Origin: Saccharomonospora glauca K62
GTDB taxonomy: Bacteria; Actinomycetota; Actinomycetes; Mycobacteriales; Pseudonocardiaceae
Assembly (NCBI RefSeq): GCF_000243395.2
Contig: NZ_CM001484.1
Location: forward strand, 2,073,202-2,137,201
Direction of reading: 5' to 3'
DNA length: 64,000 bases
Made by a program: the position numbers and the translations under genes. Below are positions 26,701-34,315 of the stretch, in pieces; the first letter of the stretch is position 1, and the number at the start of each line of letters is the position of its first letter. The notes under the pieces were generated by a model. That model searched no databases and had not been told where the DNA came from. It was given only the letters and a program-made list of their open reading frames with translations.

Positions 26701-29700
26701 ACGGTGCCGAAGTTCCCGCTGACGGCCAACGGCAAGCTCGACATGGCCGCGTTGCCGCGCCCCGACCGGTCGGCACAGGACCCGAACGAGGCGTTCGTCG
26801 CGCCGCGCAACGAGACCGAACGTGCCCTCGCCGAGATCTGGGCCGAGGTGCTGGGCGTGCGGCGAGTCGGTATCCACGACAACTTCTTCGCCTTCGGTGG
26901 AGACTCCATTCACGCCGTCCGACTGGTCGGCAGGATGCGGAGCCGAGGGTTCGACTACGCCGTGCAGGACCTGTTCCGCCACCAAAGCATTGCCGAGCTC
27001 GTGGGTTCCGGCGCCGGGTCCGGAGCCGACGAGGGCGGTATCGCGCCGTTCGCGCTCATCAGCGAGGAACAGCGTGCGGAGCTGCCGGACACGGTCGTGG
27101 ACGCGTATCCGATGTCTCGCGTCCAGGCCGGCATGGTCTACGAGATGTTGGCGGATTCCGACCGGAGCAACTACCACAACGTCACGAGTTACCTCATCCG
27201 CGACGACGGCGAGTTCGACCCCGAGGCGTTGCACGGCGCGGTGAGGCAGGTGGTCGCGAACCACGAGGTGTTGCGGACCTCGTTCGACCTCGCCACGTCG
27301 TTGCAATGGGTGCATGCCGCCGCCGAACCGGAATTCGGCCACGAGGACCTCCGTTCCCTGAGCGAGGCGGAGCAGCGGGCTCGGATGGACGAGTTCCGCG
27401 GGCGGGAGCGAGCCAGGTTGTTCGATCTCTCGAAAGCACCGTTGATCAGGGTGCACGCTCACCGGGTCGCCGACGATCGCTTCTTCCTGACGTTGACCGA
27501 GCACCACGCCGTGCTCGACGGCTGGAGCCACAATTCCGTCATCTCCGAACTCGTGGCCGGTTACCGGGCGCTCCGTGACGGCGGCGAGCCGCCCGCGGCA
27601 CCGGCCACCGCCGTTCGCTTCGCCGACTTCATCGACCAGGAGTTGAAGAGCCTCGCCGGCACCGCGGACCGGCAATTCTGGGCCGAGCAACTGAAGGACT
27701 CCACCAAGCTCGTGATCCCGCCGTCCTGGGCCGATCCCGACGGCCCCGGTGACTACCACCTGAGAGTGCCGTACGGGCATCTACGGGATCGACTCCAGGA
27801 CCTGGCCCTGGCGGCCGGTGCTTCGTTGAAGAGTGTGCTGCTCGCGGCGCATCTGGCCGTGTGCCGCACGTTCGCGGAGGGCGACGGGTTCCACTCCGGT
27901 CTCCTGTGCAACGGACGTACTGAGGCGGAGGGTGGCGATCAGGTTCGGGGCATGTTCCTCAACCCGGTGCCCTTCGTGGCGCCGTCCGGCGCCCGGACCT
28001 GGCGGGAGCTGGTGCAGGCGGTGTTCGCCCAGGAGGTCGCCCTGTGGCCCCATCGTCGGTATCCCATGCCGCAACTTCAGGTGGAGTTCGGCAAGGGCGA
28101 TCGGCTGATCGAGGTCGCCTTCAACTACCTCGACTTCCACGTGCTCGACCGGACCGCGGTCGACACCTCGGCCAGCATCGACATCGCTCTCAACGAATTC
28201 CCCCTGTGCGTGTTGACCGAGGACGGGGACCTGGTCCTCATCGCCAAGTCGGAGTGGATCGGCGAGAAGTACACGGCCCTGCTCGCACGGATGTTCGAGC
28301 GGGTACTGGAACTGATGGCCACGAACCCCGACGGCAGCACCGCGGTGTCGCTCCTGCCGGAGGACGAACGGTCCCGGCTGCTGACGGAGGGCAATGACAA
28401 CTGGGAGGACCCCCCGGACCTCACGGTGCCCGAGCACATCGTCCGGCACGCCGCGCACAGTCCCGACGCGGTCGCCGTCGAGTCCGGCGCCGAGCGGTTG
28501 ACCTATCGGCAACTGTGGCGACGTGCGAACGCGTTCGGTGAGCGGCTTCATGCGGCCGGGGTGCGCCGGGGGCAGCTCGTGGGGCTCTGCCTGCCACAGC
28601 GGACCGACCTGGTCGCGGCGGCGCTCGGTGTGGTGAACCTCGGGGCGGCGTACGTTCCGGTCGATCCGGACCACCCCGACGAACGCGTCACGTCGATCCT
28701 GCGCGACGCCGGAGTGCGGGTGGTGGTGGCCGACCGCGACTTCCCCGACCCGCTGGTGACGATACGGCCGTCCTCGGTGCCCGAGAGCGGGGGAGAAGCC
28801 GGTGAGACGGAGCTTCCCCCGGCATGCTCCCCGCACCCGGAGGACCTCGTCTACGTGGTGCACACCTCGGGCTCCAGCGGCCGTCCCAAGGGCGTCATGG
28901 TGAGGCATCTGGCGCTGGCGGAGCGGGTGCGGTCGATGACGCGGGACATGGATCTGGGGCCGGACGATGTGGTGGTGTCCGTGGTGCCCACGGTGACCGA
29001 CGTCTGGCAGATGGACATGTTCGTGGCCCTGGCCGCGGGAAGCAGGCTCGTCCTCGCCGGTATCGACTACGCCAGGGACCCGGTGTCGCTGGCCGCGCTG
29101 CTGCGGTCGAGCGGGGCCACGCTCATGCAGGCCTCGCCCACCACGTGGCGCATGCTCGACGAATCGGGATGGGTCGCGCCACCGGGCTTCCACCGCGTGT
29201 CCGGCGGAGAGGCGTTGGGGGCGGAGCTCGTCGACCGTTTCGGGAACACCGAGACCGGGGTCTGGGACATGTACGGGCCCGCCGAGGTGACCATGTTCTG
29301 CTTCGGCTCGCGGTACACCGCGAGTTCCGGAGCGCAGTGGGTGCCGGCCACCAACACGGTGGCCTACGTGCTCGACGACGACCTCGAACCGGTACCCGTC
29401 GGGGTGCCCGGCCAGATCTTCGTCGGAGGTACCGGCTTGGCACGAGGCTACCTGGGCCGCCCGGCGGCCACCGCCGCCGCGTTCCTGCCCGACCACCTGA
29501 CCGGCGTGCCCGGCGGGCGGATGTACGCCACGGGTGACATCGGACGTCGACTCCCCGACGGTCGAATCGAGGTCCTCGGACGCCGCGACCATCAGGTGAA
29601 GATCCGTGGTTTCCGGGTCGAGCTCGGTGAGGTCGAGGCCGCCCTCGTGGCCCACCCCGGGGTGCGTGCCGCGGTGGTCCACCCCGTGACCGATTCGGAA

Positions 29701-31005
29701 GGTGTCAAACGACTCGCCGCGTACCTGATTCCCAACGGGGACCCGGTCCCGCCCGCCGAGCTCGCCGCCTTCCTCACCCGGACCCTGCCCGGATACATGG
29801 TGCCGACCTATTTCCTGTCGTTGGACGCGTTCCCCCGGCTCGCCAACGGCAAGGTGAATCGCGACGCACTCCCGGTTCCCGACGGCGGTCGTCCGGACGC
29901 GGTCAGTCCGTACCGGCCTCCCGAGGGGGAACTGGAGGAGCGCATCGCCGAGGTCTGGGCCGAGGTACTGGGGCTCGAACGAGTGGGCCGGGACGACGAC
30001 TTCTACGCGCTGGGCGGACATTCCCTGCTCACCATGCGGATCATCGCTCGCCTGTCCCGGCAATACGGGATCACGTTGGGCTTCCGGGACTTCCTGCGAC
30101 ACCGGACCGTTCGCGGTCTGGCCGAAGCCGTCGCCGTTCCGGACCCGCGGTCGTCGTTGCTCTGGCTCGGGAACACCGGCACTGCCACACCCTTGTTCTG
30201 CGTGCATCCCGGTGGCGGGAGCGCCCACTGGTACCGGGAGCTGGCCGAGGTGTACACCGCCCGACGTCCGTTGGCCGCGTTCGAATGGTCCGGGACCAAC
30301 GGGGAGGAGGCGGCCCCGAGCAGCCTCGCCGACGTGGCGGCGAGGTACGTGGCGGAGCTGAAGGAAGTCCGACCGGCGGGACCGTGCCCCATTCTGGGCT
30401 GGTGCGGTTCCAGCGGCATCGCGTGGGAGATGGCACGTCGGCTGCATGCCGAGGGGCGGGAACCCCAGCTGATCCTCATCGATCCGATCGAGTACCCCTC
30501 CACCCGCGTGAACCCGTTGGCGGAGAACGTGGCGTTGCTCCGCCGCGCCGAGTCGTTGCTCGACGTCGTGCGCGAGGAGGAGCCGGAGGGCGCCCGGCGG
30601 GACTCCGTGAGGGCCGAACTGATCCAACTGCTGTCCGTGATCACCGACGACGGCACCACGGTGTTCGACCCCGACGAGCTGGATCTCGACCTGGTCCACG
30701 GCTGGGCCGATCGCCTGCGGTCGTGGCGGGAGATGGCCGAACTCCGATTGCGATACCGTTTCCCCGAGTACGCGGGCTCGGTACACATCCTCGTGTGCGA
30801 GGAGCTGCTTCGGGGCGGGTACGAGGACATCGTCGGCCAGTCGTTCGACTCTTACCTGGATCACTGGCGCGGACTCGCCGGGGGAGGAGTCCGAGTGCGA
30901 AGCATTCCGGGGAATCACCGCACGGCGTTGCTGCCGCCCCACGTTTCCACATTGGCCGACACCGTGGCCGCCATTATCGACGGCTCCGACACCGTGGAGG
31001 GTTGA
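23776..31005 (+). CDS. Nonribosomal peptide synthetase 2 (C-A-T-C-A-T-TE)
   Basis: 2409 residues. Module 3: C (HHIAADG at 173-179), A with code DVWNIAKVHK (closest to the Thr code DFWNIGMVHK, but Lys at position 322 is odd) and T (Ser1044, GGDSI). Module 4: a distinct C domain beginning DAYPMSRVQAGMVYEML with HHAVLDG at 1243-1249. Its A domain has a divergent core (PTVTDVWQMDMF, TLMQASPTTW) and approximate code DVMQVGMMFK. T has Ser2083. The terminal thioesterase has GWCGSSG, placing Cys2210 where Ser is usual, with Asp2236 and His2381. It releases the finished peptide by hydrolysis, cyclisation or transfer. The start is the ATG 11 bp after the first NRPS gene (GGGAAG upstream). A-domain codes are hand alignments. 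Confidence 0.88.
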   Translation: MSSELPKRETGRGAKLLRDRLRQRSGESTSSDPIVPVAARTGTVPLSFGQRRLWVLDQLRPGSTEYLMPMAFRLRGDISGLDLRGALTELIRRREILRTRYTVDDAGNPVQTIDPPYEVELTHTDLTGASDDELDALLHTDLSRPIDLATGPVLRARLIRLGEREHVLSLVLHHIAADGWSGSLLAGELAALCAGEDLPEPTLQYADFAIWQRAHASGEWWERGMDYWVRQLRDLPELELPTDRPRPAVWDPAGATVTFHIPTDLAAASARLAGEHRATVFMTYLAAFWALLHRYTGQTDFAVGSPVAGRTRAETHDVIGFFLNTLVLRADVTGDLSFRDLLQRARTTALDAYEHQDVPFERVVDAMGVARDLSTHPLVGVNFILQNNEPFRFEAGAVTGELVPVEQRQAQFDLTWTLEEQPDGSVLGHVTYAHALFDRDTAERMGTHYVHLLRAAVSRPDTRIGDLPLLDEAETRHLLRPALMVAESSPCLHDRFAEQARLRPDATALVFRGERLSYSELDTRANRLAHRLRSLGVGREDLVGICLHRGTDMIIAILAVLKAGAAYLPMDPAHPVERIGFMISDAAVKVLLTQRDLRELVSASEAPVIVLDDPEERGRTALFSERAPTVASHPDDLAYVIYTSGSTGRPKGVQVSHANVVRLLTANEEEYRFGPLDVWPLFHSYAFDVSVWEIWGAFLYGGRLVVVPHDVTRSPWDFARLLADEGVTVLNQTPSAFGNLIELVRRDDPVLDRLSLRLVIFAGEKLDVGQLKPWWDRFGDRKPLLVNKYGITEITVHATYRALGIEDLEGERSPIGRPIRDLTLYVLDDRLRPVPVGVPGEIYVGGPGVTRGYLNRPALTAQRFVPDPYGPPGSRLYRSGDKAKVLANGDIAFLGRFDNQVKIRGFRVELGEVEACLADHPDLKAAVVTVHRSDAGTNELVAYVVPKDGVTVSAPEIRAALAERLPAYMVPGIVMTVPKFPLTANGKLDMAALPRPDRSAQDPNEAFVAPRNETERALAEIWAEVLGVRRVGIHDNFFAFGGDSIHAVRLVGRMRSRGFDYAVQDLFRHQSIAELVGSGAGSGADEGGIAPFALISEEQRAELPDTVVDAYPMSRVQAGMVYEMLADSDRSNYHNVTSYLIRDDGEFDPEALHGAVRQVVANHEVLRTSFDLATSLQWVHAAAEPEFGHEDLRSLSEAEQRARMDEFRGRERARLFDLSKAPLIRVHAHRVADDRFFLTLTEHHAVLDGWSHNSVISELVAGYRALRDGGEPPAAPATAVRFADFIDQELKSLAGTADRQFWAEQLKDSTKLVIPPSWADPDGPGDYHLRVPYGHLRDRLQDLALAAGASLKSVLLAAHLAVCRTFAEGDGFHSGLLCNGRTEAEGGDQVRGMFLNPVPFVAPSGARTWRELVQAVFAQEVALWPHRRYPMPQLQVEFGKGDRLIEVAFNYLDFHVLDRTAVDTSASIDIALNEFPLCVLTEDGDLVLIAKSEWIGEKYTALLARMFERVLELMATNPDGSTAVSLLPEDERSRLLTEGNDNWEDPPDLTVPEHIVRHAAHSPDAVAVESGAERLTYRQLWRRANAFGERLHAAGVRRGQLVGLCLPQRTDLVAAALGVVNLGAAYVPVDPDHPDERVTSILRDAGVRVVVADRDFPDPLVTIRPSSVPESGGEAGETELPPACSPHPEDLVYVVHTSGSSGRPKGVMVRHLALAERVRSMTRDMDLGPDDVVVSVVPTVTDVWQMDMFVALAAGSRLVLAGIDYARDPVSLAALLRSSGATLMQASPTTWRMLDESGWVAPPGFHRVSGGEALGAELVDRFGNTETGVWDMYGPAEVTMFCFGSRYTASSGAQWVPATNTVAYVLDDDLEPVPVGVPGQIFVGGTGLARGYLGRPAATAAAFLPDHLTGVPGGRMYATGDIGRRLPDGRIEVLGRRDHQVKIRGFRVELGEVEAALVAHPGVRAAVVHPVTDSEGVKRLAAYLIPNGDPVPPAELAAFLTRTLPGYMVPTYFLSLDAFPRLANGKVNRDALPVPDGGRPDAVSPYRPPEGELEERIAEVWAEVLGLERVGRDDDFYALGGHSLLTMRIIARLSRQYGITLGFRDFLRHRTVRGLAEAVAVPDPRSSLLWLGNTGTATPLFCVHPGGGSAHWYRELAEVYTARRPLAAFEWSGTNGEEAAPSSLADVAARYVAELKEVRPAGPCPILGWCGSSGIAWEMARRLHAEGREPQLILIDPIEYPSTRVNPLAENVALLRRAESLLDVVREEEPEGARRDSVRAELIQLLSVITDDGTTVFDPDELDLDLVHGWADRLRSWREMAELRLRYRFPEYAGSVHILVCEELLRGGYEDIVGQSFDSYLDHWRGLAGGGVRVRSIPGNHRTALLPPHVSTLADTVAAIIDGSDTVEG

Positions 31006-31010
31006 ACGAC

Positions 31011-31928
31011 ATGGCACGCGACATCATCTCACTCCGCGACTTGTCCGACGAGGACATCGAATGGATCGTCCGACGCGGTGCGGAGATCGCCACGAATCGC
31101 CGGACGTGGGGAGAACCCCTGCGGGACAAGGTGATCGGGATCTACTTCAGCAAGACCTCGACCCGCACCCGTACCGCTTTCACCACGGGAGCGTTACGGC
31201 TCGGCGCGCGAGTGATCACCTACGGGCCGGGGGACCTCCAACTCAACACGGGCGAGTCACTGGAGGACACCGCACGGGTGCTCGGTGACATGCTCGACGG
31301 ACTGGTGGTCCGTACCGCGGGGCCGGTGGCCGAGATGCGCACCCTGGCCGAACACTGCGGCTCGGTGGTCAACGCGATGAGCGAGGACGAACATCCCACC
31401 CAGGCACTCGCCGACCTGACCACGCTACGTCAGCGCTTCGGCGAGATCGCCGGACTGCGAGTGCTGTACGTCGGCGAGGGGAACAACACCGCGGCCGCGC
31501 TCGCGCTCGCTCTGCCCCGTTTCGAGGGCGTGTCCTTGGAGCTGCGCACGCCGAAGGGTTACGGACTGGCTCCGGAAGTGCTGGCCGAAGCCCGCACGTT
31601 GGCGGACACGTACGGGAGCACGGTGGAAGAACGGCACCACATGGACTCGCTACCGCGAGCGATGGATGTGGTCTATACCACGAGGTGGCAGACCACCGGA
31701 ACGAGCAAGTCGGACCCGAACTGGCGGCAAGCCTTCGAACCGTTCCGGGTCGATGCCGACGTGGTGGGGAATTACCCGAAGGCCGTCGTCATGCACGACC
31801 TTCCCGCCCACCGCGGGGAGGAGATCACCGCCGAGGTGTTGGACGGGCCGTCGAGTATCGCGTTCGAACAAGCTCGGAACAAGCTCTACAGCGCCATGGC
31901 CGCCCTCGAATGGTGTCACGGTCGATGA
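31011..31928 (+). CDS. Carbamoyltransferase of the ornithine carbamoyltransferase family, altered acceptor site
   Basis: 305 residues. Carbamoyl-phosphate motifs are intact: Ser50-Thr-Arg-Thr53 (SKTSTRTRTAF) and His128-Pro-Thr-Gln131. The ornithine-binding HCLP motif is changed to HDLP (VVMHDLPAHRGEE), and the SMG loop region reads TRWQTTGTSKSD. This suggests an acceptor other than ornithine. Five base pairs after the NRPS and in one operon with diaminopropionate genes, the likely reaction is carbamoylation of the side-chain amine of diaminopropionate (free or peptide-bound) to ureidoalanine. This is analogous to carbamoyltransferases of the viomycin/capreomycin pathways. Family is certain; acceptor is inferred. 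Confidence 0.85.
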   Translation: MARDIISLRDLSDEDIEWIVRRGAEIATNRRTWGEPLRDKVIGIYFSKTSTRTRTAFTTGALRLGARVITYGPGDLQLNTGESLEDTARVLGDMLDGLVVRTAGPVAEMRTLAEHCGSVVNAMSEDEHPTQALADLTTLRQRFGEIAGLRVLYVGEGNNTAAALALALPRFEGVSLELRTPKGYGLAPEVLAEARTLADTYGSTVEERHHMDSLPRAMDVVYTTRWQTTGTSKSDPNWRQAFEPFRVDADVVGNYPKAVVMHDLPAHRGEEITAEVLDGPSSIAFEQARNKLYSAMAALEWCHGR

Positions 31929-31977
31929 GCGTCAGTGGCGCGACCCGAGCTGCCCCGCCGGGTCGCGCCACTGACGC
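31929..31977. terminator. Strong hairpin terminator ending the NRPS operon
   Basis: An 18-bp perfect inverted repeat (GCGTCAGTGGCGCGACCC and its complement) with a 13-nt loop begins directly after the carbamoyltransferase stop codon and ends 3 bp before the stop of the convergent small membrane protein gene. It lacks a long T-tract, as is common in actinomycetes. It probably terminates transcription from both sides. Confidence 0.8.
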
Positions 31978-31979
31978 GT

Positions 31980-32240
31980 TCAGGAGTCCTTCTTGCCGCG
32001 TCGTTTCACGGCTTCGAGAGCCCCGACGATGACCAGGGCGCCCACGATGATCAGCGCGGGAAGGAGTACGGCCAAAGACCCGGTCTGCTCGCCGAAGAGT
32101 GTCGTGAACAGGCCGCCGTGGTCATCGCTGGTGAGGTACTGAACGAGGGGGATCACGCCGAGGGGTATCGCCGCCAGGACAACCACGGTTTGGATTAAAT
32201 CAACCGCTTTCTTGTTGCTCTGTCCCGAGTCGTTCGCCAT
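31980..32240 (-). CDS. Small membrane protein with two transmembrane segments, function unknown
   Basis: 86 residues from an ATG with GGAGGG 7 bp upstream (an in-frame start at 32279 is less likely). There is a polar N-terminus (MANDSGQSNKK), a first hydrophobic segment VVVLAAIPLGVIPLVQYL, a loop SDDHGGLFTTLFGEQTG and a second segment LAVLLPALIIVGALVIVGALEA. A basic tail KRRGKKDS follows. I do not recognise the family. It is enclosed by cluster genes and convergent with the NRPS operon; it could be structural or a bystander. Confidence 0.65.
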   Translation of the reverse strand: MANDSGQSNKKAVDLIQTVVVLAAIPLGVIPLVQYLTSDDHGGLFTTLFGEQTGSLAVLLPALIIVGALVIVGALEAVKRRGKKDS

Positions 32241-32303
32241 GCAGGTCCCTCCAGGCTGTGGTTCGACGATTGGTTTCACGATATCAGAACGTGACCAAAG
32301 GAT

Positions 32304-33026
32304 GTGAGAACGTTCGTGTACGAAAGCACTTATGTCGATGTGTACGACCTTGTCATGCGGAACCGTCCGAAAGATTACGAAAAAGAGGCGGCCAGCGTCG
32401 TCGAGGTGATTAGGGAGCGTAATGGCTCTGCTCGTTCACTGCTGGACGTGGCGTGTGGAACCGGCCTTCATCTTCGCTATCTGGCCGACGCGTTCGACTC
32501 GGTCGAGGGGGTCGATCTGTCGCCCGACATGCTTGCACTGGCGCGGAAGCGCATTCCACGGGCCACGTTCAGTCAGGGTGACATGAGAACTTTGGACCGT
32601 GGTGCGAAATTCTCGGCCGTGACGTGCCTTTTCGCGATCCCGCATCTGAGTTCCGAAAAAGAACTGAAAAAAACCGTGAGGTCGCTGGTCGACCATCTCG
32701 AACCCGGCGGTGTCGTCGTCGTCGAGCCGTGGTTCACCCCGGAACAGTTCCTTCCGGGATACATCGCCAGTGATGTCGTGAAGGACGGAGATCGGGTCGT
32801 ACACCGGCTGTCGCATTCGGTTCTGGTCGGGCCGCAAGAGGTGAAGATGACCATACACTACGCCGTCGCGGAAACCGATAGAGGAATTCGGAACGTCACC
32901 CGAACAGTTGACATGACGCTGTTCACCGACGCGCAGTACGAGGAGGCGTTCCGGGACGCCGGATGCGCGGCCGAGTTCCTGCCGTTGCCGGCGTTCACCA
33001 GAGGGGTGTGGGTCGCTCAACGGTGA
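32304..33026 (+). CDS. Amino-sugar N,N-dimethyltransferase (DesVI-like)
   Basis: About 240 residues, class I SAM methyltransferase. LLDVACGTGLHLRYLADAF is motif I, and VEGVDLSPDMLALARKR, FSQGDMRTL and LEPGGVVVVEPWFTPE match the DesVI/TylM1 family closely. These enzymes methylate the amine of an NDP-3-amino-trideoxyhexose twice. GTG at 32304 has AAAGGA upstream; GTG 32316 is also possible and aligns better with DesVI. With the DegT aminotransferase at 14131 it implies a dimethylamino sugar. It is divergent from the small membrane protein (63-bp gap) and convergent with glycosyltransferase 2. Confidence 0.85.
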   Translation: MRTFVYESTYVDVYDLVMRNRPKDYEKEAASVVEVIRERNGSARSLLDVACGTGLHLRYLADAFDSVEGVDLSPDMLALARKRIPRATFSQGDMRTLDRGAKFSAVTCLFAIPHLSSEKELKKTVRSLVDHLEPGGVVVVEPWFTPEQFLPGYIASDVVKDGDRVVHRLSHSVLVGPQEVKMTIHYAVAETDRGIRNVTRTVDMTLFTDAQYEEAFRDAGCAAEFLPLPAFTRGVWVAQR

Positions 33027-33047
33027 GTCGGCGGTCGCCGGAACCGC

Positions 33048-34313
33048 TCAACTTCGGACCACCGGGCGGGGGCCGTGAGCGGCCACGGCTTCCAGGGTGC
33101 CGACCAGCTCCAGCGGCGTCGGCGCACGGAGCATCTCGTCCCGTAGCCGGGCTGCTCCGTGCGTGAACGACGGTTCCTCCAACAGACGGAGTACGTTCGC
33201 GCGTACGTCACTCGTGGTCATCGTGCTCGTGTCGAGTGCGATCCCCGCCCCTCGGCGAGCGAAGCGACGGGCCAACTCGGGAGCGTCGAATTCCCAGGGC
33301 AGGACGAGCTGGGGCACGGCGTGTCTCGCCGTGGTGAGCAGCGTGCCGGGGCCGCCGTGATGGACGACGACCGAGCACGTGGGCGCCAGGGCCTGCAAGG
33401 GGACGTACGACACCACCGTGGTGTTCGACGGTACGCGGGTGAGCGCACGTTGCTCCGACTCGGCGATAGCGGCGACCACGTCGATGTCGAGATCGGCGAG
33501 CGAGTCGAGGATCTCCTGGACCTTCAGGTTGTAACTTCCGAACCGGGAGACCGCCGTGATGCCCAGGGTGACGGCGACCCGTGGTCGCTTCGGAGGAGTT
33601 CGCAGCCAGTCGGGCACCACGGCGCGTCCCCCGTAGGGGACGTACTGCATCGGCAGGTAACGCAGCCCCGGTGCCGTCATTCGCATCGACTCCGGGAGCG
33701 TGTCGACGGTGAACATCCCGGTGACGAGAGTCTCATCGAATTCGATGCCGTACCGGGTGGCGTAGGCGGCCAACCACTCGCCGAGCGGGTCCGCTCCACC
33801 CGTGGGACACAGGGCGGAGAAGCGGGCCCGCGTGACCCCGAAGACGTCGATGCTCCACAGGACCCGGCCGTGGACGGCCCCACTCGCGGCCGCCGCGACG
33901 GAGCCGGCGTAGGTCGTGGGCTCCCACAGCACCAGATCCGGACGCCAGTACCGGGCGAAGTCGACCAGCCCCGAGATGAGGGGGAAGTTGGCCATCTTGT
34001 GCCACCAACGCACCGCCGTCTCGTACCCGCTGCGCATCGACTCCATGTCGAGGGCGTCGTCGGAGAGGACGGCCGCGTCGTAGGGAGGCAACAGCCCGGT
34101 CACCGCGGAGGCCTGCTCGGGGCGGAGGAGCCGGGAGAAACCGTCGTCCCGGCCCACCGGGACGGCGAGCAACCCGGCATCGGTGATCACACGAGTGAAC
34201 GCCGGGGTGCTGGCGACCCGGACGTCGTGCCCGGCCGCACGCAGTGCCCAGGCCAAGGGCACCATCGACAGCAACACGCTGCGATCGGCGTACGTGGTGA
34301 GGAGGACGCGCAC
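33048..34313 (-). CDS. Glycosyltransferase 2 (DesVII/EryCIII-like)
   Basis: 421 residues, GT-B. The N-terminus is MRVLLTTYADRSVLLSMVPLAWALRAAGHDVRVAS. The donor site is VVSYVPLQALAPTCSVVVHHGGPGT. The acceptor-side region differs most from the other three copies: VPVGRDDGFSRLL replaces the usual DHNLW, and a shorter LLPPYDAAVLSDD segment follows. Different sugar or acceptor specificity is therefore likely. It starts 2 bp after the stop of glycosyltransferase 3, so the two are co-translated. Confidence 0.85.
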   Translation of the reverse strand: MRVLLTTYADRSVLLSMVPLAWALRAAGHDVRVASTPAFTRVITDAGLLAVPVGRDDGFSRLLRPEQASAVTGLLPPYDAAVLSDDALDMESMRSGYETAVRWWHKMANFPLISGLVDFARYWRPDLVLWEPTTYAGSVAAAASGAVHGRVLWSIDVFGVTRARFSALCPTGGADPLGEWLAAYATRYGIEFDETLVTGMFTVDTLPESMRMTAPGLRYLPMQYVPYGGRAVVPDWLRTPPKRPRVAVTLGITAVSRFGSYNLKVQEILDSLADLDIDVVAAIAESEQRALTRVPSNTTVVSYVPLQALAPTCSVVVHHGGPGTLLTTARHAVPQLVLPWEFDAPELARRFARRGAGIALDTSTMTTSDVRANVLRLLEEPSFTHGAARLRDEMLRAPTPLELVGTLEAVAAHGPRPVVRS

Positions 34314-34315
34314 GA

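Noticed and set aside
27781-31017. Minus-strand open frame of 1078 codons
   Set aside because: Antisense to the second NRPS gene, composition-driven, no domain recognisable.
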